Positions 43,135-51,604 of a DNA stretch of 64,000 bases are shown here, piece by piece. Position numbers and translations under genes: made by a program. The notes beneath the pieces were generated by a model. The model was not told the DNA's origin. It did not search any database and saw only the letters and a program-made list of their open reading frames with translations. Numbering within the stretch: position 1 is the first letter of the stretch; every line of letters begins with the position of its first letter. Source of the stretch: Prevotella sp. (GTDB lineage Bacteria > Bacteroidota > Bacteroidia > Bacteroidales > Bacteroidaceae). The stretch lies in contig JALETQ010000004.1 in the NCBI GenBank assembly GCA_022781445.1, positions 40,492-104,491 on the forward strand, given 5' to 3'.

Positions 43135-45693
43135 TTATGATGAATGTTTAATGATTGATTCGACCAAAGACGGCATGGTTGCCGTGGCGGCAACGGTGGT
43201 GGGAGTAATGCCGTGACGACGCAACGTGGCTGCGGTAACCTCACCGATGGCGGCCGTTTTCATCGCCTTGAGCAAAGTTCGGAGTCCGTGTTGTTCGAGC
43301 AACAGCATGAGATGGTCGACCGCCGAGGAGCTGCAAAAGGTTATCCAGCCTCCCGGAACGAGGAGTTCGCGGAGACGTTCGGCATCATACGATAACGGTA
43401 TGTTGTCGTAAACGGCAAGCTGTTCGCACCCGATGCCGTGTTCCTGCAAGGCTGTAAGCACCTCGGGACGGGCAATCTTGGAAGTGGGCAGCAGTACTTT
43501 CGTACCCACCATCGAGGGAAAACGTTGCACCATTTCCTCCGCCATGTGCTTGCCGGTGTGCTTGAGCGGAACGAAATCGGTGCGGATGCCGCGGGCTTTC
43601 AGACTGCGTTCGGTGGCAGGTCCTACGGCCGCAATGCGACAAGGAGCGAGGTGGCGGCTGTCTTTTCCTGCGGCATCGAGTTCCCGGAAGAACACGTCGA
43701 CGGCATGGGTGGAGGTGAACAGCAACCACGAATAGGCCGAAATGTGGCCGAGGGCGGCACGAAGAGCAGTTTGTTCTTCAAAAGGCACGATCTCGATGGT
43801 GGGCAACAACGCCACATCGGCACCCTGTTCCTCGAGCAGGCGGCAGAGGTCTGACGACACATCAAGGGAGCGTGTCACCACGACTGAACGGCCTGCAAGG
43901 GGCAACGGCGGTTCTTGGTGGTGGTTCTTGGTAAATGATACCACATCGCCCACAACAAAAAGGCCGGGCGAAAGACTTTCATAATCGGCAAAATCGGGGG
44001 TGAACTGCGAAATATCGGCGGTCAGAATGCGTTGTCGGGGCGTGGTGCCTTGGCTGACGATTGCTGCCGGACAACGGGGCGAAAGGCCGGCTTCAAGCAG
44101 ACATCGGGCAATGTCGGGAACGGCACGCATCCCCATATAGAACACCCATGTGCCACCCAAAGCGACCATCGAATGCCAGTCGAGGTCGGGCAATCCGCCT
44201 TCCCGGGTGGCTGCCGTGACCAAAGACACCGAGCGACTCATGCCCCGTTGGGTGACGGGAATGCCGAAAGCGGCCGGTGCAGCAATGCCCGATGTGACGC
44301 CGGGAACGACCTCATAGGCGATGCCGGCTTGGCGGAGGACTTCCATTTCCTCACCGCCGCGACCGAAAACAAAGGGGTCTCCGCCCTTGAGACGCACCAC
44401 AATACCGACGGTTTCGCGGGTGGCTTGCAAGATAAGGTCGTTGATTTCGGTTTGTGTATAGGAGTGTTTGCCGGCTCGTTTGCCGGCATATATCTTCTTG
44501 GCGTGGGGCGATGCGTGGCGCAAAACGGACGAATCGACCAACGCATCGTAAATGATGACTTCGGCCTTCTCCAACAATGACTTGGCACGCAGGGTGAGCA
44601 GGTCGGGATTTCCGGGACCGGCACCCACCAGGAAGACGCGCGGCGACCTTGCTGAAGTGGCATTACCCGAAGACAGAAGGCTCGTGGCAGCCGGCGAAAC
44701 AGCCGATTCGGAGGCAGAGGAAAGAGGTGGTTCACAGACAGAAGTAGACCCTTCGGAAGCGGAAGAAGCTGATTCGTAGGCAGAAGAAGGCCGTTCGACG
44801 ACCGAATCGAAGTGCAGCAGGCGTTCGGTCAGTGCCTTGATGGCTTGCCGACGGTCGTCGACGGCAAACGAAGTGTCGGTGAAACAGTGGCGCAAACCTT
44901 GATCATCGGCAAAGAAAGCCTTCAAACGGATGCGTTCACCCTGAAGTTTGCAGACACAACCGAAAGGCAAGGCACAACCGCCACCCAACGATTTGAGGAG
45001 CCGGCGTTCGGTTTCCACCTCCAAACGGGTGGCAGAATGGTCGATTTGTTGCATGAGCCGACTCATCTTTTCGTCATCATTCCGCACCTGAACGGCTATC
45101 GCTGCCTGTCCGGGAGCAGGCACTACGACCGACTCCGACAGCGTTTCGACAATGCGATTTTCCAATCCCAAGCGAACGATTCCGGCCTTCGCCATCACAA
45201 TGGCATCATATTCGCCGGCATCGGTCTTGGCGATTCGGGTCTCGACATTGCCGCGAATGTCCCTGAATTGCAGGTCGGGATATTGCAAACGCAGCTGAAA
45301 TGCCCGACGACGGCTCGACGTTCCGACCACCGAATGCGAGGGTAAGGCCGACAAAGGTTGCCTTCCGATGACCACATCAGCGGTTTCTGCACGTGGAAGA
45401 TAGGCCCCGACGGCAAGCCCCGGAGCATCATCGACGGGCAGATCCTTGAGACTATGTACCGCCATGTCGATGGTTCCTTCGCGCAACTGTTGTTCGATTT
45501 CGCGGGTAAACAGTCCTTTGTCGGGTTGATTCGTGAGCGACAGTTCCAAGAATTTGTCCCCCCGGGTGCGTATGATTTTTACTTCTATCCCCTCTTCCCC
45601 CTCGGGAAGGATGGCAGACAAAGCCCGGGCGACCTGATCTGCCTGATAGAGTGCGAGCTTGCTGCCGCGCGTTCCGATGACAATTTTGCTCAT
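43135..45693 (-). CDS. HemC-CobA-HemD three-domain fusion
   Basis: One polypeptide of 852 residues carries three consecutive enzymes, though in non-pathway order. Residues 1-298 are porphobilinogen deaminase (HemC): IGTRGSKLALYQ, MAVHSLKDLP and Cys 240 in LGGGCALPFG for the dipyrromethane cofactor. Residues 299-350 form a Ser/Ala/Glu-rich linker. Residues 351-588 are uroporphyrinogen-III methyltransferase (CobA): VGAGPGNPDLLTLRA, VVRLKGGDPFVFGRGGEE. Residues 600-852 are uroporphyrinogen-III synthase (HemD): LLFTSTHAVDVFF, KVLLPTSKIARPEVL. The chain converts porphobilinogen to precorrin-2. The start overlaps the hemA stop by 4 bases (ATGA), indicating translational coupling. Confidence 0.95.
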   Translation of the reverse strand: MSKIVIGTRGSKLALYQADQVARALSAILPEGEEGIEVKIIRTRGDKFLELSLTNQPDKGLFTREIEQQLREGTIDMAVHSLKDLPVDDAPGLAVGAYLPRAETADVVIGRQPLSALPSHSVVGTSSRRRAFQLRLQYPDLQFRDIRGNVETRIAKTDAGEYDAIVMAKAGIVRLGLENRIVETLSESVVVPAPGQAAIAVQVRNDDEKMSRLMQQIDHSATRLEVETERRLLKSLGGGCALPFGCVCKLQGERIRLKAFFADDQGLRHCFTDTSFAVDDRRQAIKALTERLLHFDSVVERPSSAYESASSASEGSTSVCEPPLSSASESAVSPAATSLLSSGNATSARSPRVFLVGAGPGNPDLLTLRAKSLLEKAEVIIYDALVDSSVLRHASPHAKKIYAGKRAGKHSYTQTEINDLILQATRETVGIVVRLKGGDPFVFGRGGEEMEVLRQAGIAYEVVPGVTSGIAAPAAFGIPVTQRGMSRSVSLVTAATREGGLPDLDWHSMVALGGTWVFYMGMRAVPDIARCLLEAGLSPRCPAAIVSQGTTPRQRILTADISQFTPDFADYESLSPGLFVVGDVVSFTKNHHQEPPLPLAGRSVVVTRSLDVSSDLCRLLEEQGADVALLPTIEIVPFEEQTALRAALGHISAYSWLLFTSTHAVDVFFRELDAAGKDSRHLAPCRIAAVGPATERSLKARGIRTDFVPLKHTGKHMAEEMVQRFPSMVGTKVLLPTSKIARPEVLTALQEHGIGCEQLAVYDNIPLSYDAERLRELLVPGGWITFCSSSAVDHLMLLLEQHGLRTLLKAMKTAAIGEVTAATLRRHGITPTTVAATATMPSLVESIIKHSS

Positions 45694-46937
45694 TGCGGTT
45701 CTGAAATGATGGCGTTAAAGAGTTTGCCGATGGCTTCGGTATAGCGCAAATTCTTTCCGTTGTCGGTGATTTCGCGCGTCGCTACGGCCAACGCCGTGGA
45801 GAAAGTGATGCGCAAATGGCGGTCGTAATGCGAGATAATCTCGCGCTCTTGGTCGCTCATGGTGGAGGGAAGTTTGTCCAACTCTTTCTCCAACAGATGG
45901 TCGGAAGCCTCCTGAATGATGTGAATCACCTCACGAATGGCTGACGCGTCGAGCCATTTGAAGAAGTCGTCAACCATCTCCTCGACAGTACGATCGATGG
46001 CATCGTAGTCGAGAAGGTCAAGCATGCCTCCCTCACCCGCCTGCCGCAGGTCGTCGATGGTGTAGAGCTGGGTGTTCGGAAGGTGCGCCACGTCTTCGGA
46101 AATGTTGCGCGGAACCGCCATGTCAAACAGGTAACAAGGTCTCGATGCCGGCCTTCCTGCCAGCTCATGGGGCGTGACGATGGGCTTGAGCGATGATGTT
46201 GCGACGAAGATCAGGTCGGCTTGCGAAAGGGCTTCGACGAGCCGGTTGCCGGCAAAAAACGGAATGTTGTGGTGCGAAAGGGCGAATTTCTCTGCCCGTT
46301 CGGTGGTCCGATTGAAGATTTTTATGTCCGAATAGCCTTTCTCGAAGAGGCTGTCATAGATGGTTTCTGCCATTTTTCCCACGCCGAGAATCAACGTACT
46401 GATGTTCCGGTCAGGGACTTTGTCATCCATCAATGCCACCGATGCCGAGCCGGAAGAGATGGGGGAAGCTGTCAAAAAGTGATTGGTTCGGATACATTTT
46501 GCCGTCTCGAAGGCCTTATGGAACATCCTTGAGAGGGCCGAAGTGCTTTGCTTTCGTTCGGTAGACTGCCCGAACGCCTCTTTGAGTTGCCCCAAGATCT
46601 GCGTTTCTCCGACCACCATCGACTCCAGACCCGATGCCAACCGGAATACATGAGTGACGGCTTCCTTGCCTTCCCGGCTGATGAAAATGCCGGGATTGAA
46701 GTCCACCCGATGATAATCGGCAAGCCTTTTCATGAGCATTTCTGCATCGAATGGCTTGTCGGAGGTTTCAAAATAAATTTCAATACGGTTGCAGGTGGAA
46801 AGCACCACAGCCCCTTCGAGCGTGCCTTCAGCCTTCCATTGTGACACCAGTTCGGCTGCATCTTCGGGCGAGAGGGCATATTTCTCGCGCACATCGACGG
46901 TTGCCGTGTGATGATTAATTCCAATAACGCCTAACAT
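45690..46937 (-). CDS. hemA: Glutamyl-tRNA reductase
   Basis: HemA reduces glutamyl-tRNA to glutamate-1-semialdehyde with NADPH, the committed step of the C5 pathway. The 415-residue protein has INHHTATVDVREK at the N-terminus, the nucleophilic Cys 49 in VVLSTCNRIEIY, GLESMVVGETQILGQLKEAF near 105, a Rossmann segment (STLILGVGKMAETI near 185) and the C-terminal dimerisation helix. It overlaps the preceding gene by 7 bases and the next by 4. It sits in the middle of the operon, so cobalt import and precursor supply are expressed together. Confidence 0.97.
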   Translation of the reverse strand: MLGVIGINHHTATVDVREKYALSPEDAAELVSQWKAEGTLEGAVVLSTCNRIEIYFETSDKPFDAEMLMKRLADYHRVDFNPGIFISREGKEAVTHVFRLASGLESMVVGETQILGQLKEAFGQSTERKQSTSALSRMFHKAFETAKCIRTNHFLTASPISSGSASVALMDDKVPDRNISTLILGVGKMAETIYDSLFEKGYSDIKIFNRTTERAEKFALSHHNIPFFAGNRLVEALSQADLIFVATSSLKPIVTPHELAGRPASRPCYLFDMAVPRNISEDVAHLPNTQLYTIDDLRQAGEGGMLDLLDYDAIDRTVEEMVDDFFKWLDASAIREVIHIIQEASDHLLEKELDKLPSTMSDQEREIISHYDRHLRITFSTALAVATREITDNGKNLRYTEAIGKLFNAIISEPQ

Positions 46938-48976
46938 AAGTTGTTCAAAGATTGTTCAATATCTGACAGTTGTGTTTTGTATGCTTGTTGTAATGTCGTG
47001 TTGTTGCGGTCGTCGAGCAAGGCTTTTCGCAGCCTGCCGAGTTCGTCAAGGCGGCTTTCGAGGTCTTGGGGCAGGTGTTGCACACACCATTTCCTGAGCA
47101 ACTGTGCCACTTCGGGCAACTGATGGTCGGTGTGTACGGCTATTCGGATTCCCTTTTTGCGGACTGTGGCTGCAAAATGGAAGTTGCCTTGCAAAGCATC
47201 GGTCAAAGAAAGGTAGAGCGCTCCGTTCCCTGCCGCCTCCCGGCACACCCTGTCATTGACCTCGTTGTCGGCCGTTGCCGCCACGACAAGGTCAAATCCT
47301 GCGGTGTCGCCCTGCCTGAAACTACGTTCGAGGAGGGTTGTCAAACCTTGTTTTACAAGGTCGGTCACCTTCGGTTCGGTCACCTTTTCGGTTATGACAA
47401 CGCACGTCACGCCCGCATCGACAAGCGTTTGGAGCTTGCGGACTGCCCCTTTGCCGCCTCCGACAACCAGTGCTTTTGCCGTCGTCGCTTGCAAGAAAAG
47501 CGGTAAGGCATACGAATCGGGTGTATGTCGGGTGAGCGAGGGTGTCGCACTCCATGCCTGCGGCACGGCCAGATTGGCCTTCAGCAGCAGCTCGGGGCGT
47601 GCAAAGACCTCGTCTTTGGGAGCGTCGGCGATGAGTTGTCCTTCGTGCATCACCCATACCCGGTCGCAACATTGGCAGGCAAGCGTCATGTCGTGGGTCG
47701 ACAAGATGACGGTCTTTCCTTCGCGATGCCACTCGTCCAGCAGGGTCATCAGCCGTTTGGTATAGTAATTATCGAGCGAGGCTGTCGGTTCATCGAGTAC
47801 GATGACATCGGGTTCGGTGGCCGTAACGGCAGCGATGGCAACCCATTTTTTGCGTCCTTCACTCAACCGATGGGGCGGAAGATGCCTGATGTCCTGCAGC
47901 CCGAAAGTCCCGATGACGGCACCGACACGCCTTTCCACCTCACTTTTTTCCCATCCCATGTTGCCCGGCCCGTAAGCTATCTCATCGTAAACAGAGGGCG
48001 TAAAGAGTTGATGATTGGAGTTTTGAAACACCAATCCCACCTTTCTTCTGATGCGTTGCATCGAGTTTTTGTCGTTGCCGAGAGGCATTTGTCCGAGCAG
48101 ATAACTGCCTTCGGAGTGACGGAAGATGCCTCCCAGCACCATCGACAATGTCGATTTGCCCGATCCGTTTTCTCCCAGCAGTGCGATTCGCTCGCCCTTC
48201 CGGATGGTCAGGTTCACTTGTTTGAGAATCTGTTTACCGTCATCGTAGGCATATTCGAGGTTCCGTAGCCGTACCATTTCGTCACCGCCGCCGGCTGTCG
48301 CTCCCGCACCATGCCCTATGGCAAACTCTTTCGGGTCGTCTTCGTAGCCTCTCGACACCAGCCCGTCGTACAAACGGTCGGCCTCATGTTGTGCCAGCAC
48401 GGCGGTTTGTGCCACGAGCAAGCCCGTATCTTTCACCTTTCCACGATATGTTTGATACCCCAGTCGTTCGGTTTGTGCCCTGAAAATGCGCACAACCATC
48501 TCATCGAGTACATATATATAACGGTATGTCAGTTCGAAAAGATCGATGAAAAGCGATGGGAAATGACAGCGTTTGAGCCATGCACACAACCGATATACAG
48601 GCACGAGGCGCGTTGTCAGCAATAGCACCTGCATCGTTGTAAGGCAGCGAAGCACCACGATGAGGAAGCGGTTGAGACCCGATGCATCGATGCCCCACGT
48701 ACCCCAACCGAGGTAAGCTCCGGCCGTAATCTTGCCGATGAGCAGCGGCAGGCAGCCGGCCACGACAAAAAGGGCCACGACGAGCAGCCGCTTCATGAGC
48801 TTGCGGCGGCTCTCTTGCTCATGGGTGAACAGCATCAACCCTGCCACGACAGCCAAAATGCCCAACCACCACACATCCGCTACCACGAAAGCGGCAACGA
48901 AAAGCAGTGCGGCAGCAAGCAAAGGAAGCTCTATCCCGCCCTGCCGGCGAGAGGCATGGTTGTTATCATGATTCAT
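46931..48976 (-). CDS. CbiQ-CbiO-Met8-like fusion: cobalt ECF transporter joined to precorrin-2 dehydrogenase
   Basis: The 681-residue protein has three parts. Residues about 15-215 are the CbiQ transmembrane component: hydrophobic segments, then ELTYRYIYVLDEMVVRIFRA and the coupling-helix-like DGLVSRGYEDD. Residues 233-470 are the CbiO ATPase: Walker A GENGSGKST (268-276), Q-loop FQNSNHQLF, signature LSEGR (371-375, normally LSGGQ), Walker B VIVLDEP, switch His 428. Residues about 500-640 resemble Met8/CysG-N precorrin-2 dehydrogenase: LVVGGGKGAVRK (503-513), LVVAATADNEVND and LSLTDALQGNFHFAATVRKK. The dehydrogenase would make sirohydrochlorin from the precorrin-2 of the HemC-CobA-HemD protein. 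I see no stop or frameshift, so the fusion seems genuine. Confidence 0.9.
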   Translation of the reverse strand: MNHDNNHASRRQGGIELPLLAAALLFVAAFVVADVWWLGILAVVAGLMLFTHEQESRRKLMKRLLVVALFVVAGCLPLLIGKITAGAYLGWGTWGIDASGLNRFLIVVLRCLTTMQVLLLTTRLVPVYRLCAWLKRCHFPSLFIDLFELTYRYIYVLDEMVVRIFRAQTERLGYQTYRGKVKDTGLLVAQTAVLAQHEADRLYDGLVSRGYEDDPKEFAIGHGAGATAGGGDEMVRLRNLEYAYDDGKQILKQVNLTIRKGERIALLGENGSGKSTLSMVLGGIFRHSEGSYLLGQMPLGNDKNSMQRIRRKVGLVFQNSNHQLFTPSVYDEIAYGPGNMGWEKSEVERRVGAVIGTFGLQDIRHLPPHRLSEGRKKWVAIAAVTATEPDVIVLDEPTASLDNYYTKRLMTLLDEWHREGKTVILSTHDMTLACQCCDRVWVMHEGQLIADAPKDEVFARPELLLKANLAVPQAWSATPSLTRHTPDSYALPLFLQATTAKALVVGGGKGAVRKLQTLVDAGVTCVVITEKVTEPKVTDLVKQGLTTLLERSFRQGDTAGFDLVVAATADNEVNDRVCREAAGNGALYLSLTDALQGNFHFAATVRKKGIRIAVHTDHQLPEVAQLLRKWCVQHLPQDLESRLDELGRLRKALLDDRNNTTLQQAYKTQLSDIEQSLNNLC

Positions 48977-49281
48977 GAGAAATCTTCATCTTCATTGTTT
49001 TTCGGCTTCTTAAGCCGGTATATGACGACCCATCCGAAGATAGAAATTCCGATGAGTACCTGTCCGACGAACAGCCACGGCTCCAATGTTTCCGAGGGTT
49101 CGAAGAACGAAAACAAGGGTTTGGGAGCAAACTCGGGATGGAGCATCCCTATCACTTCTGACGCACGGTCATCGGTTCCGGCACCGACGTCAAGCACAAA
49201 GCCCAGCAAAGGCACTGCCAAACAGCACGCGCCAAGGATTGCCAGCACTACGGAAGAGAGCCGATCGACCGACCGTTTCAT
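48973..49281 (-). CDS. cbiN: CbiN-like cobalt transporter subunit
   Basis: The 102-residue protein has two hydrophobic helices (about 10-30 and 68-88) around an external loop with GAGTDDRASEVIGMLHPEF, the pattern of CbiN/PDGLE proteins. CbiN helps load metal on CbiM. The start at 49281 (MKRSVDRLSS) gives a membrane-anchored N-terminus; a longer frame upstream has no such property. It overlaps its neighbours by 4 bases at each end, so it is translated in series with cbiM and the CbiQ-CbiO-Met8-like gene. Confidence 0.85.
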   Translation of the reverse strand: MKRSVDRLSSVVLAILGACCLAVPLLGFVLDVGAGTDDRASEVIGMLHPEFAPKPLFSFFEPSETLEPWLFVGQVLIGISIFGWVVIYRLKKPKNNEDEDFS

Positions 49282-50033
49282 GGCTTTTCCTCCTTTCGGG
49301 AACCGAAACCGCGCCATTTCACACCTTGTTTGCGCAACACCCGCACCACGATGATGGTCAAAACACCTTCGAGAACGGCCAGAGGCACCTGCGTGACGGC
49401 ATATATCGACATGAATTTCATGGCTGCCGACCACACTCCCCCATCATGATCGGGGAAAGCAAATGCCAGCTGAAACGAAGTGGTAAGGTACACCGACATC
49501 ACGCCGAAGAACGTGGAAACGAACAGATTGACCGGCTCCGGACACTTCAGACGGTTGAGTCCCTGCAACAGAAAGTAGGTGACAAAGGGTCCGACGACGG
49601 TCATCGACACCACATTGGCACCGAGGGTGGTCAGTCCTCCGTGCGCCAGCAGCAATGCCTGAAACAGCAATACGATGACACCGACGAGCGGCATGGACCA
49701 CGGACTGATGAGAATCGTGCCCAAGGCGATGCCCGTCAGGTGACTGCTGCTGCCCGTCACGGAAGGTACTTTGAGTGCGGAAAGAATGAAAACGAATGCC
49801 GCCGACAACGCCAACAACACTTTCATTTTCGGGTTTTCGGCCGTCATGTGCAGCAGGTAGCGGTAGCATATCACCACGAAAGGCAGTGCCACGACCCACC
49901 ACAGCGCACTCCATCCGAGAGGAAGATAGCCTTCCATGATGTGCATGCCGTAGGCGGGAACGGTTCCGGCAAGCAGGATTGCCGGCAGAAGGACGCTTTG
50001 CAGGAAGCGAGGTATGTGGGTTTGGTCAAACAT
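49278..50033 (-). CDS. cbiM: CbiM, substrate-specific subunit of the cobalt ECF transporter
   Basis: CbiM binds Co2+ on the outside of the inner membrane. From ATG 50033 the protein has 251 residues: a signal-like segment (LLPAILLAGTVPAYG) and then MHIMEGYLPLGW, the conserved metal-binding N-terminus. Cleavage after AYG would leave Met-His at the N-terminus as the family requires. Later segments include LKVPSVTGSSSHLTGIALG and LLAHGGLTTLGANVVSM, also typical. It overlaps the cbiK gene by 8 bases and cbiN by 4. A longer open frame upstream (to 50210) lies within cbiK and was rejected. Confidence 0.93.
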   Translation of the reverse strand: MFDQTHIPRFLQSVLLPAILLAGTVPAYGMHIMEGYLPLGWSALWWVVALPFVVICYRYLLHMTAENPKMKVLLALSAAFVFILSALKVPSVTGSSSHLTGIALGTILISPWSMPLVGVIVLLFQALLLAHGGLTTLGANVVSMTVVGPFVTYFLLQGLNRLKCPEPVNLFVSTFFGVMSVYLTTSFQLAFAFPDHDGGVWSAAMKFMSIYAVTQVPLAVLEGVLTIIVVRVLRKQGVKWRGFGSRKEEKP

Positions 50034-50940
50034 CGGATTCCGAATGAGAGGTGAAAGAAACGGCATTGTGCAGGTGATTTTCCCACAAGGCACACATGAC
50101 AGGATGGTCACCGAGCCCTTGCAAGTGGCAGTGGCGAGAGGCTTCGACCACATATCCGGCCCGCTGCAGTTGCACCATCCAGCTCTGTTCGTCATCGGCA
50201 GCGTCTTCATCGGGCATTCCTGCCATGTCGTTGAGGGCGTGATCGCCTGCCACCGACATCAGGGGAGCGAGGTGAACGGGGGTGCCCAATGGCACTTTTT
50301 TCGCCATTTCATCGAGGACTGAAGACAGTAGCAGGGGTTCGAAATCGACCGTCCCGATGAATATCAGTTCCGAAAGTCGTTGCAGACTGTGAGCCAGACG
50401 GACATATCGTCCGTTGGCTTCGCGACCGGCTGCCGACGGACTGCCGTGCCCCATAAGCACCAAGACCTCGCCTTTGTCAAGCGACGGACGAAAGATGTCA
50501 TACAAGCCGTTTGCCACGGCATCAATGTCGGCATCGTCCCACAGGAGCGGTCGGCCGACGGCAATCGACGTTTCGGGATGACGGACGTGGAAAGCCGGAA
50601 GATACTCTTCGGTGATTTTGGCATATTCGCGTCCGGGAATGACATGGAGTGACTGTACGGTGATATGGTGATAGCCTGCCTCCGCAAGGGCTTCGAGCCA
50701 TACATCGGGCGTAAAAAAACGTTCACCGCTTTTGGCAAACCACCGGTTGATGCACATTGTAGACGTGAAGGCCATGTAAACATCGTGCCTGTCAAAGGCA
50801 TCGGCAAAATACTTACGCATGGCGGAAAAGGTGCGGTGGGCACCGGGAAAAGAACTTCCGAAGGTGACCAACAGGATGGCTTTGTCGCTGCGAGGAGAAA
50901 TTTTGACGGACGGTTGTTCGCTGTTCATGTTCGTTGTCAT
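50026..50940 (-). CDS. cbiK: Sirohydrochlorin cobaltochelatase CbiK
   Basis: CbiK inserts Co2+ into sirohydrochlorin in anaerobic B12 synthesis; some relatives insert iron to give siroheme. From ATG 50940 the product has 304 residues, with AILLVTFGSSFPGAHRTF near 20, a metal-site His in VLMGHGSP and another in PLMSVAGDHALNDM. No signal peptide is present, so it should act in the cytoplasm, beside the cobalt brought in by CbiMNQO. The next ATG is at 50928; both are possible. It is the first gene of the 10-kb operon, and its position suggests that cobalt, rather than iron, is the main metal. Confidence 0.9.
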   Translation of the reverse strand: MTTNMNSEQPSVKISPRSDKAILLVTFGSSFPGAHRTFSAMRKYFADAFDRHDVYMAFTSTMCINRWFAKSGERFFTPDVWLEALAEAGYHHITVQSLHVIPGREYAKITEEYLPAFHVRHPETSIAVGRPLLWDDADIDAVANGLYDIFRPSLDKGEVLVLMGHGSPSAAGREANGRYVRLAHSLQRLSELIFIGTVDFEPLLLSSVLDEMAKKVPLGTPVHLAPLMSVAGDHALNDMAGMPDEDAADDEQSWMVQLQRAGYVVEASRHCHLQGLGDHPVMCALWENHLHNAVSFTSHSESDV

Positions 50941-51031
50941 ACACAATAAGTTAACAAATGCCTGCCGATGAATGCACGCAAGAGACAGGGTTTTCAAAGG
51001 GGTGTCGACAGAAGCGACGCCTTTGAACGTG

Positions 51032-51039
51032 CAAATATA
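51032..51039 (-). promoter_or_regulatory. Possible -7 box of the cobalt/tetrapyrrole operon
   Basis: On the minus strand TATATTTG is followed by GCACG, and only a poor -33 match (TTTC, 14 bases upstream) is visible. The leader to cbiK at 50940 would be about 88 bases. I looked in it for a cobalamin riboswitch (B12 box) and found none. Confidence 0.5.
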
Positions 51040-51223
51040 CAATATTTAATCGAGAAACGGTCGGCAGAGATGCAAAAGTTACGTGATACCCGTGACGCCT
51101 GTAGGCCGGAGGGGCAAAGAAAAAAAGTTGCACATTATTCCTATCCATGCTTGGTGACTTTTCGTTTTTCTGATCGGCAGGTGGCAAACATCGCCTGTTT
51201 TTTGTCTTCGTAATCAACTGGTT

Positions 51224-51497
51224 TTCAACACCTGTTCTTCAGCCAACGGCCAAAACACCCCTCCGGAGGGGCTTTTTCAACCCGGCGAACACCCCGTTTC
51301 GGGTTCCGGAACGGCCCGAATCACAAGGCAAAAGGGCAACTTTTACCCGATGAAAGCACCGCTTTTGTCGATGAAATGGGCAAAAATGGCGATTTCAACC
51401 CTCACCGAGGCAGTTTCTTTTTCTATTTCATCGTATTGCAAGCGGTGTTTTTCGACAGTCGGAAAGGAGTGGTTTTCAAGTGTGGCACACCTTTTGC
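51224..51497. repeat. 274-bp direct repeat, right copy
   Basis: This copy matches 40456-40729 without gaps over its main part (offset 10,768). It lies upstream of the cobalt/tetrapyrrole operon, so the operon is bracketed by direct repeats. It carries ACCCCTCCGGAGGGGC plus T run, AAAAGGGCAACTTTTACCC and TCGATGAAATGGGCAAAAAT. The gap from 50941 to 51767 contains no gene. Confidence 0.75.
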
Positions 51498-51604
51498 TAC
51501 ACGCGCACATTTCCGCCCTTTCACCCGTAGTAGGACTGCCTGAATATACAACAGTAAATGTTTTTTATGATGAAATCAACCGATATGTCTGCGAATAACA
51601 CTAC

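Noticed and set aside
50034..50210. Longer CbiM starting at 50210
   Set aside because: The extra 59 residues are the out-of-frame reading of the cbiK 3' end and contain many Cys and Pro without membrane character; the ATG at 50033 gives a proper signal segment.
50941..51040. Cobalamin riboswitch before cbiK
   Set aside because: No B12-box-like sequence was found in the leader of either strand.
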